Shown piece by piece: positions 1 through 8,328 of a stretch of 64,000 bases of DNA. The notes under the pieces were generated by a model that saw only the letters and a program-made list of their open reading frames with translations, searched no databases and had not been told where the DNA came from. Made by a program: the position numbers and the translations under genes. How positions within the stretch are numbered: the stretch's first letter is position 1; each line of letters starts with the position of its first letter. The stretch covers positions 1 to 64,000 of the forward strand of contig NZ_FCNW02000025.1 in NCBI RefSeq assembly GCF_001544475.1, given 5' to 3'. Source of the stretch: Caballeronia humi. GTDB lineage: Bacteria > Pseudomonadota > Gammaproteobacteria > Burkholderiales > Burkholderiaceae.

Positions 1-54
1 CCGAAAACCTGGAAGCCGCGTCGCCATCAAGCGCCCACACTTATCGGCTGTTAG

Positions 55-319
55 TTTTTAAAGAACATTCGCGAGAACCCGCACCCAACCTTCAGCGCTT
101 CGTTCTGCGTCGCTGCATCAGCAGCAGAGAAACGAGATTATGAAGAACGTTTTGTGACTCGTCAACCGGTTTTTTTAACCACCCAACCTGTCGAGCGCGT
201 CGTAGCACCCATCCAGCAAGGCTCTCCGACTTAAGCACCCACCCCTCCTTCCCGCTCCCTTCGCCGCCCAGTGAGCTGCGAAGGAACGGAATTCTAGTGC
301 CCGCCTACGCGTTTCGCAA
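55..319 (-). promoter_or_regulatory. rRNA operon promoters and leader (16S gene lies left of the window)
   Basis: Read on the minus strand, there is a good sigma-70 promoter with TTGACG at 160-165 and CATAAT at 137-142, spaced 17 bp. It is preceded by an A-tract (GGTTAAAAAAACC) that looks like an UP element. A second promoter lies upstream, TTGCGA at 314-319 and TAGAAT at 291-296, again spaced 17 bp and preceded by A/T-rich sequence. Downstream, 55-67 reads TGTTCTTTAAAAA, close to the boxA antitermination consensus of rRNA leaders, followed by AACAGCCGATAAGTG. I recognise that stretch from Burkholderiaceae 16S leaders. The inference is that an rrn operon is transcribed leftward out of the window and that these are its tandem promoters. 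The 16S gene itself is not in view. Confidence 0.75.
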
Positions 320-496
320 GCGGTTTTTCAAAGATTTTTACTAACGCTTGTCGCGTCCATTTATGTACGTGAATTTATGCACGTGACGATAGCAAAGCGG
401 GCTTGGCCGATTGGTCGGCTTTCGGCGTCGACCGGTAAAAGCGGCTGCATAGCGACTACAATTAAAGGTTCTCTGCACCTGACCACTCCAATACCT

Positions 497-1711
497 ATGC
501 GCTCGCGAATCGCCAAACGTCTTCCTCCGGATGCCGACAAGCTCGTCGGCCTCGCACTAGCCTTGTTCGCGTCCGGCAGCCGCATCGAGGATCGCTTCTG
601 GGAAGCGCGCCTCGATGCGCTTCTCGCGAAAATCGTGCGCAACGGCAATCAGACGACGCTCGACGCCGCTCTCGATCACCTTCAGCAAAATCATCCCGAC
701 GCCTACGGCGCGCTCGCCGACATGGCCGAGACGCACAGTGAATCGTTCACGACCGACATCGACGGCACGTCCCACGAAGCCCTCCTGATCGCCGCGCCGG
801 TCCTCGCGTGGACGCGCTATGCGATTCCTTCAGGGCCGCTGAAGGCCGACGTCGCCGACGCGCTGCGCACGCAAATGCAGGCGCACGTGCTCGGCGCGGG
901 CGCGCGCATCGCGGTCGCGCCCTATCTATACAGCATCGACCAGTTGCCGCGCCATCACATCGATACCGCGCGTCTCGCGCAACAGCTCATGCAGACCGCC
1001 CTCGGCGGCCCCGCGGCGCGCCTGAATCTTTCCGATTTGCCCGAAACGTCGCCGATTCTCGCCGACCCGCGTTTTCTGCTCGCCATCGCCGTCGTGCCGG
1101 CTGGCGCGCCGCTCTTTCGCTGGCAGGAAGACGAGAACGGCAACCGGATTGAGCGCGGACAATGCCTCGAACAGTGGACCGCGCAGGGCGGCCCGAGCTT
1201 CGCCGCGATCCTGCCGGGCTGCGAACTGGAGTGCCTGCTGCCGGACGCCTACTACTCCGCTTGCCGCGACGCCGACGAGCAAGTCCGCCCGCACACCGTG
1301 CGCACGGCAGTTCGCTATCTCTTCGATACGCTCGGCGCGGCGCCCCAGGAATTGCGCGCGGTGATCGCCGGCTTCGGCGAGCGGCGAGTCGACGAATACC
1401 GCATCGGCTTTACGCGGCGCGGCAGCAATGAGGTGATCTACGGCGTCGTCTGGCCGCTTTATGGTCGCGAGAACGGCGAGATCGGCATGGAGGACGAGGC
1501 GGTCGATCTCGAAGGCGCAGATGGCCCGGTCGAGGAAATCGTTGCGCTCTTGAAGAAAACCGGCGTCTCGGAAGTGCGCCGCCATGCGGGCCGCTTCGAA
1601 CCGGAATACTGCGACGACTGCGGCGTGCCGCTCTACGCCGATCCGCTCGGCGAAATCGTCCACGCCGAAATGCCCGAGGACGCCGAGCCCGCCCAGCCGC
1701 ATTTTCATTGA
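497..1711 (+). CDS. DUF2863 family protein
   Basis: A 404-residue soluble protein of unknown function that I assign to the betaproteobacterial DUF2863 family. It opens with MRSRIAKRLPPDADKLV. The frame is open from 377, but the start at 497 matches the family N-terminus. TACAAT at 457-462 may be its -10 box, although no clear -35 is visible. There is no signal peptide or membrane segment. Two cysteines near the C-terminus (EYCDDCGVPLYAD) could form a small metal site with nearby histidines. The protein is acidic towards the C-terminus. It is monocistronic and followed by a strong terminator. It is divergent from the rRNA promoters; whether it works with ribosome synthesis is unknown. Confidence 0.75.
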   Translation: MRSRIAKRLPPDADKLVGLALALFASGSRIEDRFWEARLDALLAKIVRNGNQTTLDAALDHLQQNHPDAYGALADMAETHSESFTTDIDGTSHEALLIAAPVLAWTRYAIPSGPLKADVADALRTQMQAHVLGAGARIAVAPYLYSIDQLPRHHIDTARLAQQLMQTALGGPAARLNLSDLPETSPILADPRFLLAIAVVPAGAPLFRWQEDENGNRIERGQCLEQWTAQGGPSFAAILPGCELECLLPDAYYSACRDADEQVRPHTVRTAVRYLFDTLGAAPQELRAVIAGFGERRVDEYRIGFTRRGSNEVIYGVVWPLYGRENGEIGMEDEAVDLEGADGPVEEIVALLKKTGVSEVRRHAGRFEPEYCDDCGVPLYADPLGEIVHAEMPEDAEPAQPHFH

Positions 1712-1740
1712 AAGGCGCTGCGTCACATCCTTGAAAAGCA

Positions 1741-1766
1741 AGCCCCGCCATCGAGCGGGGCTTTTT
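1741..1766 (+). terminator. Intrinsic terminator after the DUF2863 gene
   Basis: AGCCCCG at 1741-1747 pairs with CGGGGCT at 1756-1762 around an 8-nt loop, followed by a run of five T. This is a textbook rho-independent terminator about 30 bp after the stop codon at 1711. Confidence 0.88.
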
Positions 1767-1906
1767 GCATTTCGGCCTATGCCATCCGGACAGGGCGCCA
1801 AACCGCGCGGATTTTGTCACTATTGGATCGGCGGCGCATCGATCGTCGCCAAAGGGTTCGGCCGGAGAGAGCCGACCGCGTAAAACCAAAACCATAAGAG
1901 GCAGGC

Positions 1907-2719
1907 ATGAAATTCACACTGATCAATTCGAATCCGGAACGGCGCGAGGGGCTCAAGACGCTGCTGCGGCATATCGACCGCCAAGGGCAGTTCAACGAGG
2001 CGAAGGACTGGCGGCAGGCGCGGCACGCCATCGCGCGGCTGAAGCCGGATCTGATCGTGATCGACTGGCAGGAAAGCATGAAACCATCCGATCTGCACGA
2101 CTTGTTGCTCCTTTGCCCCGGCACCCCTGCAGCGGTCATCGTCGACGATGTGACGGGCGACCGCGCCCGGCGTCTCTTGATGGCGGGCGCGCTCGGCGTC
2201 GTCCCGCGGGCGCTCGATCCGCAATTGCTGGTGCGCGCGCTCGAGATGGTGCTGCTCGGCGGTCACTACGTGCCGGCAGGCGCGCTCGACCCGAACCTCA
2301 CGGCCGAGTTCGCGCCGCGCCGTTTCGCCGATCCCCTGAAGTTCATGCAAACCACGCGGCGCTGCACGACGCTCTCGCCGCGCCAGCAACAGATCATGCG
2401 CTGCGTGCACATGGGCAATACCAACAAAGTAATCGCAAAGACGCTCGGCATCAGCGAAGGCACTGTGAAGATCCACCTCGCGAGCATTTTCCAGCAGCTC
2501 GGCGCCGTCAATCGCGCGGCGGCCGTCGCGATCTACAACGGCTGGCAGAACGGCTGTCTCGAAGTTCTGCGACGCGAAGACCATGCCGCGATTCGCCCGA
2601 CACTTGGGCAAGCCGGGCCGATTCCCTTGCGCGCGGCGAACGCTCGCTATCCCGATCCGGCCGACAATGACGAGCAGATGCTGCTCGCGGCCGAGCCCGT
2701 CAAGCCTTTCGGGCCGTGA
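1907..2719 (+). CDS. LuxR/NarL-type response regulator with degenerate receiver
   Basis: A 270-residue regulator. Residues 1-125 resemble a receiver domain, with an Asp at position 53 (LIVIDW) where the phosphoryl acceptor sits. The usual acidic pair after strand 1 is absent (LINSNPERR), and the conserved Lys after strand 5 appears to be Arg101. Residues about 154-212 form a LuxR helix-turn-helix (LSPRQQQIM, ISEGTVKIHL). A purine-rich AAGAGGCAGGC precedes the ATG. No histidine kinase is adjacent, so it is an orphan that may act without phosphorylation or with a distant kinase. The DNA-binding role is secure; the signal is unknown. Its stop codon lies inside the first unit of the repeat array that follows. 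Confidence 0.8.
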   Translation: MKFTLINSNPERREGLKTLLRHIDRQGQFNEAKDWRQARHAIARLKPDLIVIDWQESMKPSDLHDLLLLCPGTPAAVIVDDVTGDRARRLLMAGALGVVPRALDPQLLVRALEMVLLGGHYVPAGALDPNLTAEFAPRRFADPLKFMQTTRRCTTLSPRQQQIMRCVHMGNTNKVIAKTLGISEGTVKIHLASIFQQLGAVNRAAAVAIYNGWQNGCLEVLRREDHAAIRPTLGQAGPIPLRAANARYPDPADNDEQMLLAAEPVKPFGP

Positions 2720-3048
2720 TGAAACCTGTGGCAGACGCCGATATGCCGGACGGGCCGTGACGAAGCGGGTGGCGAGGCATGCAATTCGGGCGGTGATAAA
2801 ACTCGTGGCCGGGCGCCGCGCATTCTCGTTGCGCCTTAATGAGGTTCGTGGCGGGGCCCGGCACGTCGTCGGACCATGACAAGGGCGACGGAGGCCGGCC
2901 CGCCGGACAGGCCGTAACGAAGCTGGTGGTGAGGCATGCTATTCGGGCAGTGATAAAGCTCGTGGCCGGGTTCCGCGTCCCCGTTGCGCCGTAATGATGC
3001 TCGTGGCAGGGCCCGGGAGGTCGTCGAACCATGACAAAGCCTGCGGCC
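2714..3048. repeat. Nested degenerate tandem repeat array (nine ~20-bp cores)
   Basis: Nine copies of a core close to CCGTGATGAAGCTCGTGGCG start at 2714, 2755, 2791, 2834, 2874, 2912, 2948, 2989 and 3029, with steps of 36-43 bp. Cores 2-5 and 6-9 form two copies of a 155-157-bp higher-order unit. The sequence between cores is also repeated, for example GAGGCATGC and ATTCGGGC. Core 1 matches the type of cores 5 and 9. The steps are not multiples of three, so a coding repeat is unlikely, although short frames stay open on the minus strand. The cores are not palindromic, which argues against REP elements. The array fills the gap between the LuxR gene and a membrane-protein gene. Function unknown. 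Confidence 0.85.
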
Positions 3049-3094
3049 GTTTGTTGCGCCACTTGGCGCGCATGTTTTACGCGCAACGAGTAAT

Positions 3095-3778
3095 ATGCGA
3101 CTCATGGGGTTCTTCTACACACCGCTTCCGCTTTGGCTCTCGGCCGGTGGCTGGATCGTCGCCGCGGGCGCGCTCGCGCTCGCGTTTGCGCAGAAGCCCT
3201 TTCGCCGTGTGCAGGACCCAACGCTTCAACATGTGTGGCTCGGCATCATCGTGGCGATTACCGTGCTGTGGGCGTGCAATGCCTGGTTCGACGACGGGCC
3301 GGTCATCCACCTGCTCGGCGCCACGCTGATGGTCACACTGTTCGACTGGCAGCTTGCGCTGATTGGCATGGCCGCCACCACCGCCCTGGCGGCGGTCGTG
3401 CTCGATGCCTCCTGGCTCACCGCGCCGTTCACCTATCTCCTGTTCGGCGCGTTGCCCGTCGGCGTGTCGACGCTCTTCGAGCGCGCGAGCAACGCCTGGC
3501 TGCCGCGCAATCTCTTCACGTTCATCATCGGTCACGGCTTCATCGTTTCGGCGCTCGCCGTCGGCGCGGCGTGCGGTGCGATGGTGCTGTTCGAATTCGC
3601 GCTCGCCGGTCGAATGCTCCCCGTTCCTCCAGCCTTTATGCGCGGGTCGCTGTTGCTCGGCGCCGGCGAGGCTCTCTTCACCGGGCTTCTTACCATACTC
3701 ATTTCGGTCTACAAGCCCGCGTGGGTCACGACTTACGACCTCCGGCGCTATCGTCTCGATCGCGGACCGCGTGTCTGA
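3095..3778 (+). CDS. Integral membrane protein, CbiM/ECF-permease-like
   Basis: A 227-residue, very hydrophobic protein with about six membrane-spanning segments. It opens MRLMGFFYTPLPLWL, and an alternative ATG lies at 3104. The overall look (short loops, Gly/Ala-rich helices, LLFGALPVGVSTLFERASN in the middle) recalls the CbiM-like energy-coupling-factor permease group, which takes up cobalt, nickel or similar substrates. No ATPase or T-component gene is nearby, so a transport role is only inferred. A 7-bp inverted repeat (GTTGCGC at 3053-3059, GCGCAAC at 3081-3087) lies just before the start and could fold over the ribosome-binding region. It directly follows the repeat array. Confidence 0.6.
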   Translation: MRLMGFFYTPLPLWLSAGGWIVAAGALALAFAQKPFRRVQDPTLQHVWLGIIVAITVLWACNAWFDDGPVIHLLGATLMVTLFDWQLALIGMAATTALAAVVLDASWLTAPFTYLLFGALPVGVSTLFERASNAWLPRNLFTFIIGHGFIVSALAVGAACGAMVLFEFALAGRMLPVPPAFMRGSLLLGAGEALFTGLLTILISVYKPAWVTTYDLRRYRLDRGPRV

Positions 3779-3905
3779 ATCGAGTGCTGCAACGTTGCGG
3801 CAGCCCTTGTGCTGAAGGCAAATCGTTGCAGTAATTGCGATAAGATGGAACTCCTTCCCCCTGCAAGGCATCTTACGTGCCTGTGTCTTTTTTGCGCCGA
3901 AATTG

Positions 3906-4496
3906 ATGGAAAGAAATCACGCATCGCGCCGACTGCTTCGGCTGGCCGGCCGGTTGGTCGTATGCGCCTCGCTCGCCTGCACCGCCACCGCTTTTGCCGA
4001 CTCGCTCGATGAACGCAACGAACTCGTCCACCACTTCGTCACCGATTTTCACGCCAATCCGCTGATCGCCGATTGCGCCGCACATGGCAGCTTCGTCGCG
4101 AGTACGTCGACGGCGTTCGATCACGTCGAGTTCCCCGCTACTTCGTTCGATGCATCGCACTCGTCGCTGATGCCATGGAACGATTCCTTCGATGATCACA
4201 AGCAGCGCATCAAGGTCGACAACGTGGTGACGGTCGAAGGACTCGGCGTCGGCAAGAACGCCGATCGCGATCCGGCCACGCTCAAGTTCCGCTGCGGATA
4301 CGTCGGCAGCCAGATGCTCGCGTTCGGGTGGAACGATCCGGTGCCGCCGTCGAAAGCCCGCGCCGAACCGCGCTCGACGCGTGGAGGCAAAGGCAAGCAC
4401 TCGACGAAGGGCAAGTCCAAGTCGTCGAATGCGGCGGCCAAGTCGTCGAGCAGCAAATCCACGAAATCAAATTCGAAATCGACCAAGAAACACTGA
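3906..4496 (+). CDS. Exported BspC-like protein with Lys/Ser-rich tail
   Basis: A 196-residue protein with an N-terminal signal peptide (basic start, then LAGRLVVCASLACTATAFA, cleavage likely after AFA). The body (about residues 30-140) resembles what Burkholderia annotations call a BspC domain; I am moderately sure of that name. Two Cys (ADCAAHG and KFRCGYVG) could form a disulfide. The last 45 residues are low complexity, almost only K, S, G, T and A, ending KKH. Such a tail could bind nucleic acid, anionic lipid or the cell wall. ATG at 3906 was chosen over the preceding TTG at 3903; no strong Shine-Dalgarno is seen. It is monocistronic, with a terminator after it. Confidence 0.6.
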   Translation: MERNHASRRLLRLAGRLVVCASLACTATAFADSLDERNELVHHFVTDFHANPLIADCAAHGSFVASTSTAFDHVEFPATSFDASHSSLMPWNDSFDDHKQRIKVDNVVTVEGLGVGKNADRDPATLKFRCGYVGSQMLAFGWNDPVPPSKARAEPRSTRGGKGKHSTKGKSKSSNAAAKSSSSKSTKSNSKSTKKH

Positions 4497-4519
4497 GCCA
4501 TCAACCGCGGAGAAAGACC

Positions 4520-4560
4520 AAGGGCGTGATCACCAAGCGGTGATCACGCCCTTCTCTTTT
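4520..4560. terminator. Strong hairpin terminator between convergent genes
   Basis: A perfect 15-bp stem, 4520-4534 with 4539-4553, around the loop AAGC, followed on the plus strand by CTCTTTT. It sits between the rightward BspC-like gene and the leftward M14 carboxypeptidase gene. It certainly serves the first and may serve both, though the minus-strand tail is not T-rich. Confidence 0.85.
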
Positions 4561-4584
4561 GGCGCCGTAGCTACAACAGAAACG

Positions 4585-5739
4585 TCAGAACGTTTCGACG
4601 TGACGCAAGATCGCCTGCAGCATCGACGCCCCCAGCGCCGCGCTGCGCTCGCCGTTCCAGCCGACGCGCTCGTCCGGCAAGCCCGCGTTGTCCTTGAACG
4701 GCATTTCGAGCGTCAGCGACAGGCAGCCGAACGCATTGCCGATGTATTTCGACGCGAGCTTCAGCGCATCCGTCTGATACTTGCTCGACTCGTAGCCGTG
4801 CACGTCCTGGAAGTCCGGGCTCGACTGCTTGAAGAATTCGATGAACGCCGCCTGTTCCTTCGACTGCCGTTCCGTGAAGCCGGGCAGCATTTCCGACCCA
4901 GCGACGAACACGTAGGGAATCGCTTCGTCGCCGTGGATATCGAAGAAAAGATCGCAGCCGCGCGCGTGGATCGCGTTGCGCACGCACAGCACTTCGGGGC
5001 TGCGAGCGGCGTCCGGCTCCATCCACTCGCGGTTCAAGTTCGCCCCCGCCGCGTTGGTGCGCAGGTTGCCGAGCACGCTGCCGTCCGGGTTCATGTTCGG
5101 CACGATATGGAAGACGGCGCGATCGAACAGCTTGCGCGCAACCGGATCGCCCGACCAGTCGCCCCAGCCCGCGAGACGCTTGACGAGCCCTTCGACGAAC
5201 CATTCCGCCATCGTCTCGCCCGGATGCTGACGCGCGATGATCCAGATGTTCTTCTTCGGCGCGGCGTCGTCGGCGCTGGAGACGCCGAGCGTGAGCACCG
5301 ACATCGGCCGGCCCTGAACGGTCTGGCCGATCTCGGTGAGCGCGGCATGCGGCATCTGCTGGACGGCGCCGAGGAACTCCGAATGACGCTCCTCGCTGTA
5401 CGGCTCGAAGTACGCGTAATAGATGCGGTCGAAGTCCGGCGTGTGGTCGATCGTCATCACGCGGCCGTCGTAGGACGTCGGCACGCGGAACCAGTTCACG
5501 CGATCGTAGCTCGCGACCGCCTCATAGTCGCGCCAGCCTTCGGCGAACGCGCAGTCGGCGGCGTTTTCGAACGTCATCACGAGACGCTCGCCGCGCGCGC
5601 CCGACACCCGGAAATAGAACCACTGCGCGAATTCGGCGTGGCTGTCGGGGCGAACGCGCAGGCGGACGTCGGCGGGATTGTCTGCTGCCACGACGTCGAT
5701 GGCGCCGGCGTCGAAGTTGCTCGTAATTGAAATGCTCAT
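4585..5739 (-). CDS. M14-family (cytosolic type) zinc carboxypeptidase
   Basis: A 384-residue metallopeptidase of the cytosolic carboxypeptidase branch of family M14. Residues 1-130 form the beta-rich N-terminal domain typical of this branch. The zinc motif HPGE (His172, Glu175) is followed by NMNPDG, NLNREW and DIHGDE, which supply substrate-binding residues and the third zinc ligand. LTLEMPF carries the likely catalytic Glu. No signal peptide is present, so it acts in the cytoplasm. Family members trim C-terminal residues, in eukaryotes glutamate from tubulin; the bacterial substrate is not known. AAGGAAA stands before the ATG. It lies 18 bp downstream of yaaA, probably in one transcript. 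Confidence 0.85.
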   Translation of the reverse strand: MSISITSNFDAGAIDVVAADNPADVRLRVRPDSHAEFAQWFYFRVSGARGERLVMTFENAADCAFAEGWRDYEAVASYDRVNWFRVPTSYDGRVMTIDHTPDFDRIYYAYFEPYSEERHSEFLGAVQQMPHAALTEIGQTVQGRPMSVLTLGVSSADDAAPKKNIWIIARQHPGETMAEWFVEGLVKRLAGWGDWSGDPVARKLFDRAVFHIVPNMNPDGSVLGNLRTNAAGANLNREWMEPDAARSPEVLCVRNAIHARGCDLFFDIHGDEAIPYVFVAGSEMLPGFTERQSKEQAAFIEFFKQSSPDFQDVHGYESSKYQTDALKLASKYIGNAFGCLSLTLEMPFKDNAGLPDERVGWNGERSAALGASMLQAILRHVETF

Positions 5740-5757
5740 GACGTTTCCTTTATTCCA

Positions 5758-6537
5758 TCACTCGGCGATACGCCGGCGAAACACGTAAGTCGTATCGTTC
5801 GATGCTTTTTTGTCGAACTTGTAGCCTTCGCTGTGAAAGCCTTGCAGCCCTTCGGGCGCGTCGATGCGGTTTTCCACCGCATAGCGCGCCATCATCCCGC
5901 GCGCGCGTTTCGCGTGGAAGCTGATGATCTTGTAGCGGCCGCCCTTCCAGTCCTCGAAGACGGGCGAAATCACGGGGGCCTCCAGCTTGTTCGGCCTGAC
6001 CGACTTGAAATACTCCTCCGACGCGCAATTGATCAGCACGCGCGCGCCGCGCTGCTTTTTCATCTGCGTGTTGAGCGCCGCCGTGATGCGCTCGCCCCAG
6101 AACGCGTACAGGTCGCGGCCGCGCGCGTTTGCGAACTTCGTGCCCATCTCCAGCCGGTAAGGTTGCAGCAAATCGAGCGGCCGCAGCAAGCCGTACAGCC
6201 CGGAGAGCACGCGAACATGATTCTGCGCGTAGTCGAGATCGCTCGCCGACAGCGACTTCGCGGCGAACCCTTCGTACACGTCGCCGTTGAACGCGAGCAT
6301 CGCCTGCTTCGCGTTGTCCGGGCCGAACCGCTTCGACCAGTCGGCGTAGCGCTGGAAGTTGAGCTGCGCGAGCGGGTCCGAAATGCTCATCATGCTGCCG
6401 ATTTGCTGCGGCGAGAGCTTTCTCAGGCCGTCGATCAGTTCGGCGGCGTCGTCGATGAATTCGGGGAGCGTGTGCTTCTTGACGTGCGGCGGGGTCTCGT
6501 AGTCGAGCGATTTGGCTGGCGAAAGAACGATTATCAT
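5758..6537 (-). CDS. yaaA: Peroxide stress protein YaaA
   Basis: A 259-residue protein of the YaaA (DUF328/UPF0246) family, full length, opening [13 protein letters not shown]. In E. coli YaaA lowers free intracellular iron and so limits Fenton damage during peroxide stress; the fold binds DNA in vitro. The start at 6537 fits the invariant family N-terminus, so the short upstream extension in the same frame is rejected. It is divergent from the PIN-domain gene, with only 56 bp between the two starts, so the promoters must overlap. It is probably cotranscribed with the M14 peptidase gene. Confidence 0.9.
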   Translation of the reverse strand: MIIVLSPAKSLDYETPPHVKKHTLPEFIDDAAELIDGLRKLSPQQIGSMMSISDPLAQLNFQRYADWSKRFGPDNAKQAMLAFNGDVYEGFAAKSLSASDLDYAQNHVRVLSGLYGLLRPLDLLQPYRLEMGTKFANARGRDLYAFWGERITAALNTQMKKQRGARVLINCASEEYFKSVRPNKLEAPVISPVFEDWKGGRYKIISFHAKRARGMMARYAVENRIDAPEGLQGFHSEGYKFDKKASNDTTYVFRRRIAE

Positions 6538-6593
6538 GGAGGCTCGCCGGCGCACCGCCGACGATCAAGGACACAAACCTCCGATTGTATCGA

Positions 6594-7079
6594 ATGGAAA
6601 ATTCCCCTGCGTCGCCCGTATTGAGCGTGGTGCTGGATTCGAACGTGTGGATCGACATCCTCGTGTTCGACGATCCCGCCACCCGCCCGATCCGCGCCGC
6701 GCTCGAAGCGCGCACGCTCATCGCGCTGATCGACGCGCGCTGCCTGAACGAACTCACGCGCGTGCTCGACTATCCGCAGTTCGTGCGGATGGCCGTCGAC
6801 AAGACCGCTGCGCTCGCAACCGTCGCGCGCCTGTCGCAACTGATCGCGCCCGAGCCGCCGGCCGACGAACGCCCGCTGCCCAAATGCCGCGATCGCGACG
6901 ACCAGAAGTTCCTCGAACTCGCGCATGCATCGAGGGCGGCGTGGCTCGTGTCGAAGGATCGCGCGGTGCTGAAGCTCGCGCGCCGCACCGCGCGCGACTT
7001 TGGCTTCCGGATCGCGCAGCCCGCGCCGTTCGTCCTGGCTTTCGAAGCTGAGGACCTCGCCGAATCCGCTGCTGTTTAA
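6594..7079 (+). CDS. PIN-domain protein, putative toxin-type ribonuclease
   Basis: A 161-residue protein that is almost entirely a PIN domain of the group annotated as a putative toxin-antitoxin toxin. The metal-binding acidic residues are present: Asp in VLDSNVWID, Glu in LNELTRV, the DRDDQKFLELA cluster, and Asp in VSKDRAVL. PIN domains cleave RNA using Mg2+ or Mn2+. ATG at 6594 was preferred over TTG at 6585. No antitoxin-like gene lies upstream, where yaaA is divergent, or downstream, where the aminotransferase starts 34 bp later. It may therefore be a solitary nuclease and not half of a TA pair. Confidence 0.78.
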   Translation: MENSPASPVLSVVLDSNVWIDILVFDDPATRPIRAALEARTLIALIDARCLNELTRVLDYPQFVRMAVDKTAALATVARLSQLIAPEPPADERPLPKCRDRDDQKFLELAHASRAAWLVSKDRAVLKLARRTARDFGFRIAQPAPFVLAFEAEDLAESAAV

Positions 7080-7113
7080 AATAGACCGCGAAACCGTACA
7101 CGCCACCGCCACC

Positions 7114-8295
7114 ATGAACGCCACGCACGAACTCACTCAAACGCCCGCCGAACTCGCCTTTCCTTCGCGCCTGCCGAACGTCGGCACGACGATCTTCACC
7201 GTGATGAGCGCGCTCGCCGCGCAAAAGGGCGCGGTCAATCTCGGCCAGGGCTTCCCCGATTTCGATTGCGATCCGCGCATCGTCGATGCGGTCGCCCAGG
7301 CGATGCGCGACGGCCACAACCAATACCCGCCGATGGCTGGCGCCGCGCCGCTGCGCCAGGCGATCGCGAAGAAGATCGACCGCCTCTACGGCCGCGAATA
7401 CGACGCCGATCGCGAAATCACCGTCACCGCCGGCGCGACGCAGGCGCTTTTGACCGCGATCCTCTGCTGCGTGCATCCGGGTGACGAAGTCATCGTGATC
7501 GAGCCCATGTACGACAGCTACGTGCCGTCGATCGAACTGGCGGGCGGCACGCCGGTGTTCGTCGCTCTGGAAGCGCCGGACTATGCGCTGCCCTTCGACA
7601 AGATCGCCGCCGCAATCACGCCGAAGACACGCCTTTTGATGATCAACACGCCGCACAATCCGACCGGCCGCGTCTGGCGCGAAGCCGACATGCGGAAGCT
7701 CGAAGAGATCGTGCGCGGCACGAACGTGCTGATCGTCTCCGATGAAGTCTACGAGCACATGGTCTACGACGACGCGCCCCACGAAAGCGTATCGCGCTAT
7801 CCGGAACTCGCGAAGCGCAGTTTCGTGGTGTCGAGCTTCGGCAAGACGTTTCATGTGACGGGCTGGAAGATCGGCTACGTGGCCGCGCCGACCGCTCTGA
7901 CCGCCGAGTTCCGCAAGGTTCACCAATTCAACGTGTTCACCGTCAACACGCCGATGCAAATCGGCCTCGCGCACTATCTGGAGGACCCGGCGCCGTATCT
8001 GAACCTCCCCGCGTTCTATCAGAAGAAGCGCGACTTCTTCCGCGCCGGCCTCGCGAACTCGCGCTTCAAGATGCTGCCCTGCGACGGCACGTATTTCCAG
8101 ACCGTCGATTACTCGGCGATCAGCGACCTCCCTGAAGCCGATTTCGCGCAATGGCTCACGAGCGAGATCGGCGTCGCGGCGATTCCGGTCTCGGCGTTCT
8201 ATCACGAGAGCCACGAATCGGGAGTCGTGCGCTTTTGCTTCGCGAAGAAGGAAGAGACGCTGCAACTCGCGCTCGACCGTCTCGCGAAACTCTGA
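7114..8295 (+). CDS. Methionine aminotransferase-like PLP enzyme
   Basis: A 393-residue fold-type I aminotransferase (class I/II). Visible marks are GQGFPDFD, the NTPHNPTGR stretch that binds substrate, SDEVYEHMVYDD with the PLP-ring Asp and Tyr, and SSFGKTFHVTGWKIGY carrying the Schiff-base Lys. The sequence is closest in my reading to the YbdL methionine/glutamine-ketoacid transaminases, which recycle the ketoacid from methionine salvage. The start at 7114 fits the family; the open frame to 7000 overlaps the PIN gene. It stands 34 bp after the PIN gene and could share its transcript. It converges on a GST gene. Confidence 0.85.
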   Translation: MNATHELTQTPAELAFPSRLPNVGTTIFTVMSALAAQKGAVNLGQGFPDFDCDPRIVDAVAQAMRDGHNQYPPMAGAAPLRQAIAKKIDRLYGREYDADREITVTAGATQALLTAILCCVHPGDEVIVIEPMYDSYVPSIELAGGTPVFVALEAPDYALPFDKIAAAITPKTRLLMINTPHNPTGRVWREADMRKLEEIVRGTNVLIVSDEVYEHMVYDDAPHESVSRYPELAKRSFVVSSFGKTFHVTGWKIGYVAAPTALTAEFRKVHQFNVFTVNTPMQIGLAHYLEDPAPYLNLPAFYQKKRDFFRAGLANSRFKMLPCDGTYFQTVDYSAISDLPEADFAQWLTSEIGVAAIPVSAFYHESHESGVVRFCFAKKEETLQLALDRLAKL

Positions 8296-8328
8296 CCGAT
8301 GGCGCGGGCGATGCGAAAGCCGTTTCGT

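Noticed and set aside
2714-3048. The repeat array as a CRISPR
   Set aside because: Cores are degenerate, the stretches between them are themselves repeated, spacing is uneven and no cas gene is near.
2700-3086. A 128-codon open frame on the minus strand through the repeat array
   Set aside because: It overlaps the end of the LuxR gene, the repeat steps shift frame, codon use is unlike the neighbours, and no ribosome-binding site is seen.
6754-8265. A 503-codon open frame opposite the aminotransferase and PIN genes
   Set aside because: Two genes with intact catalytic motifs occupy the other strand; this frame has only biased composition.
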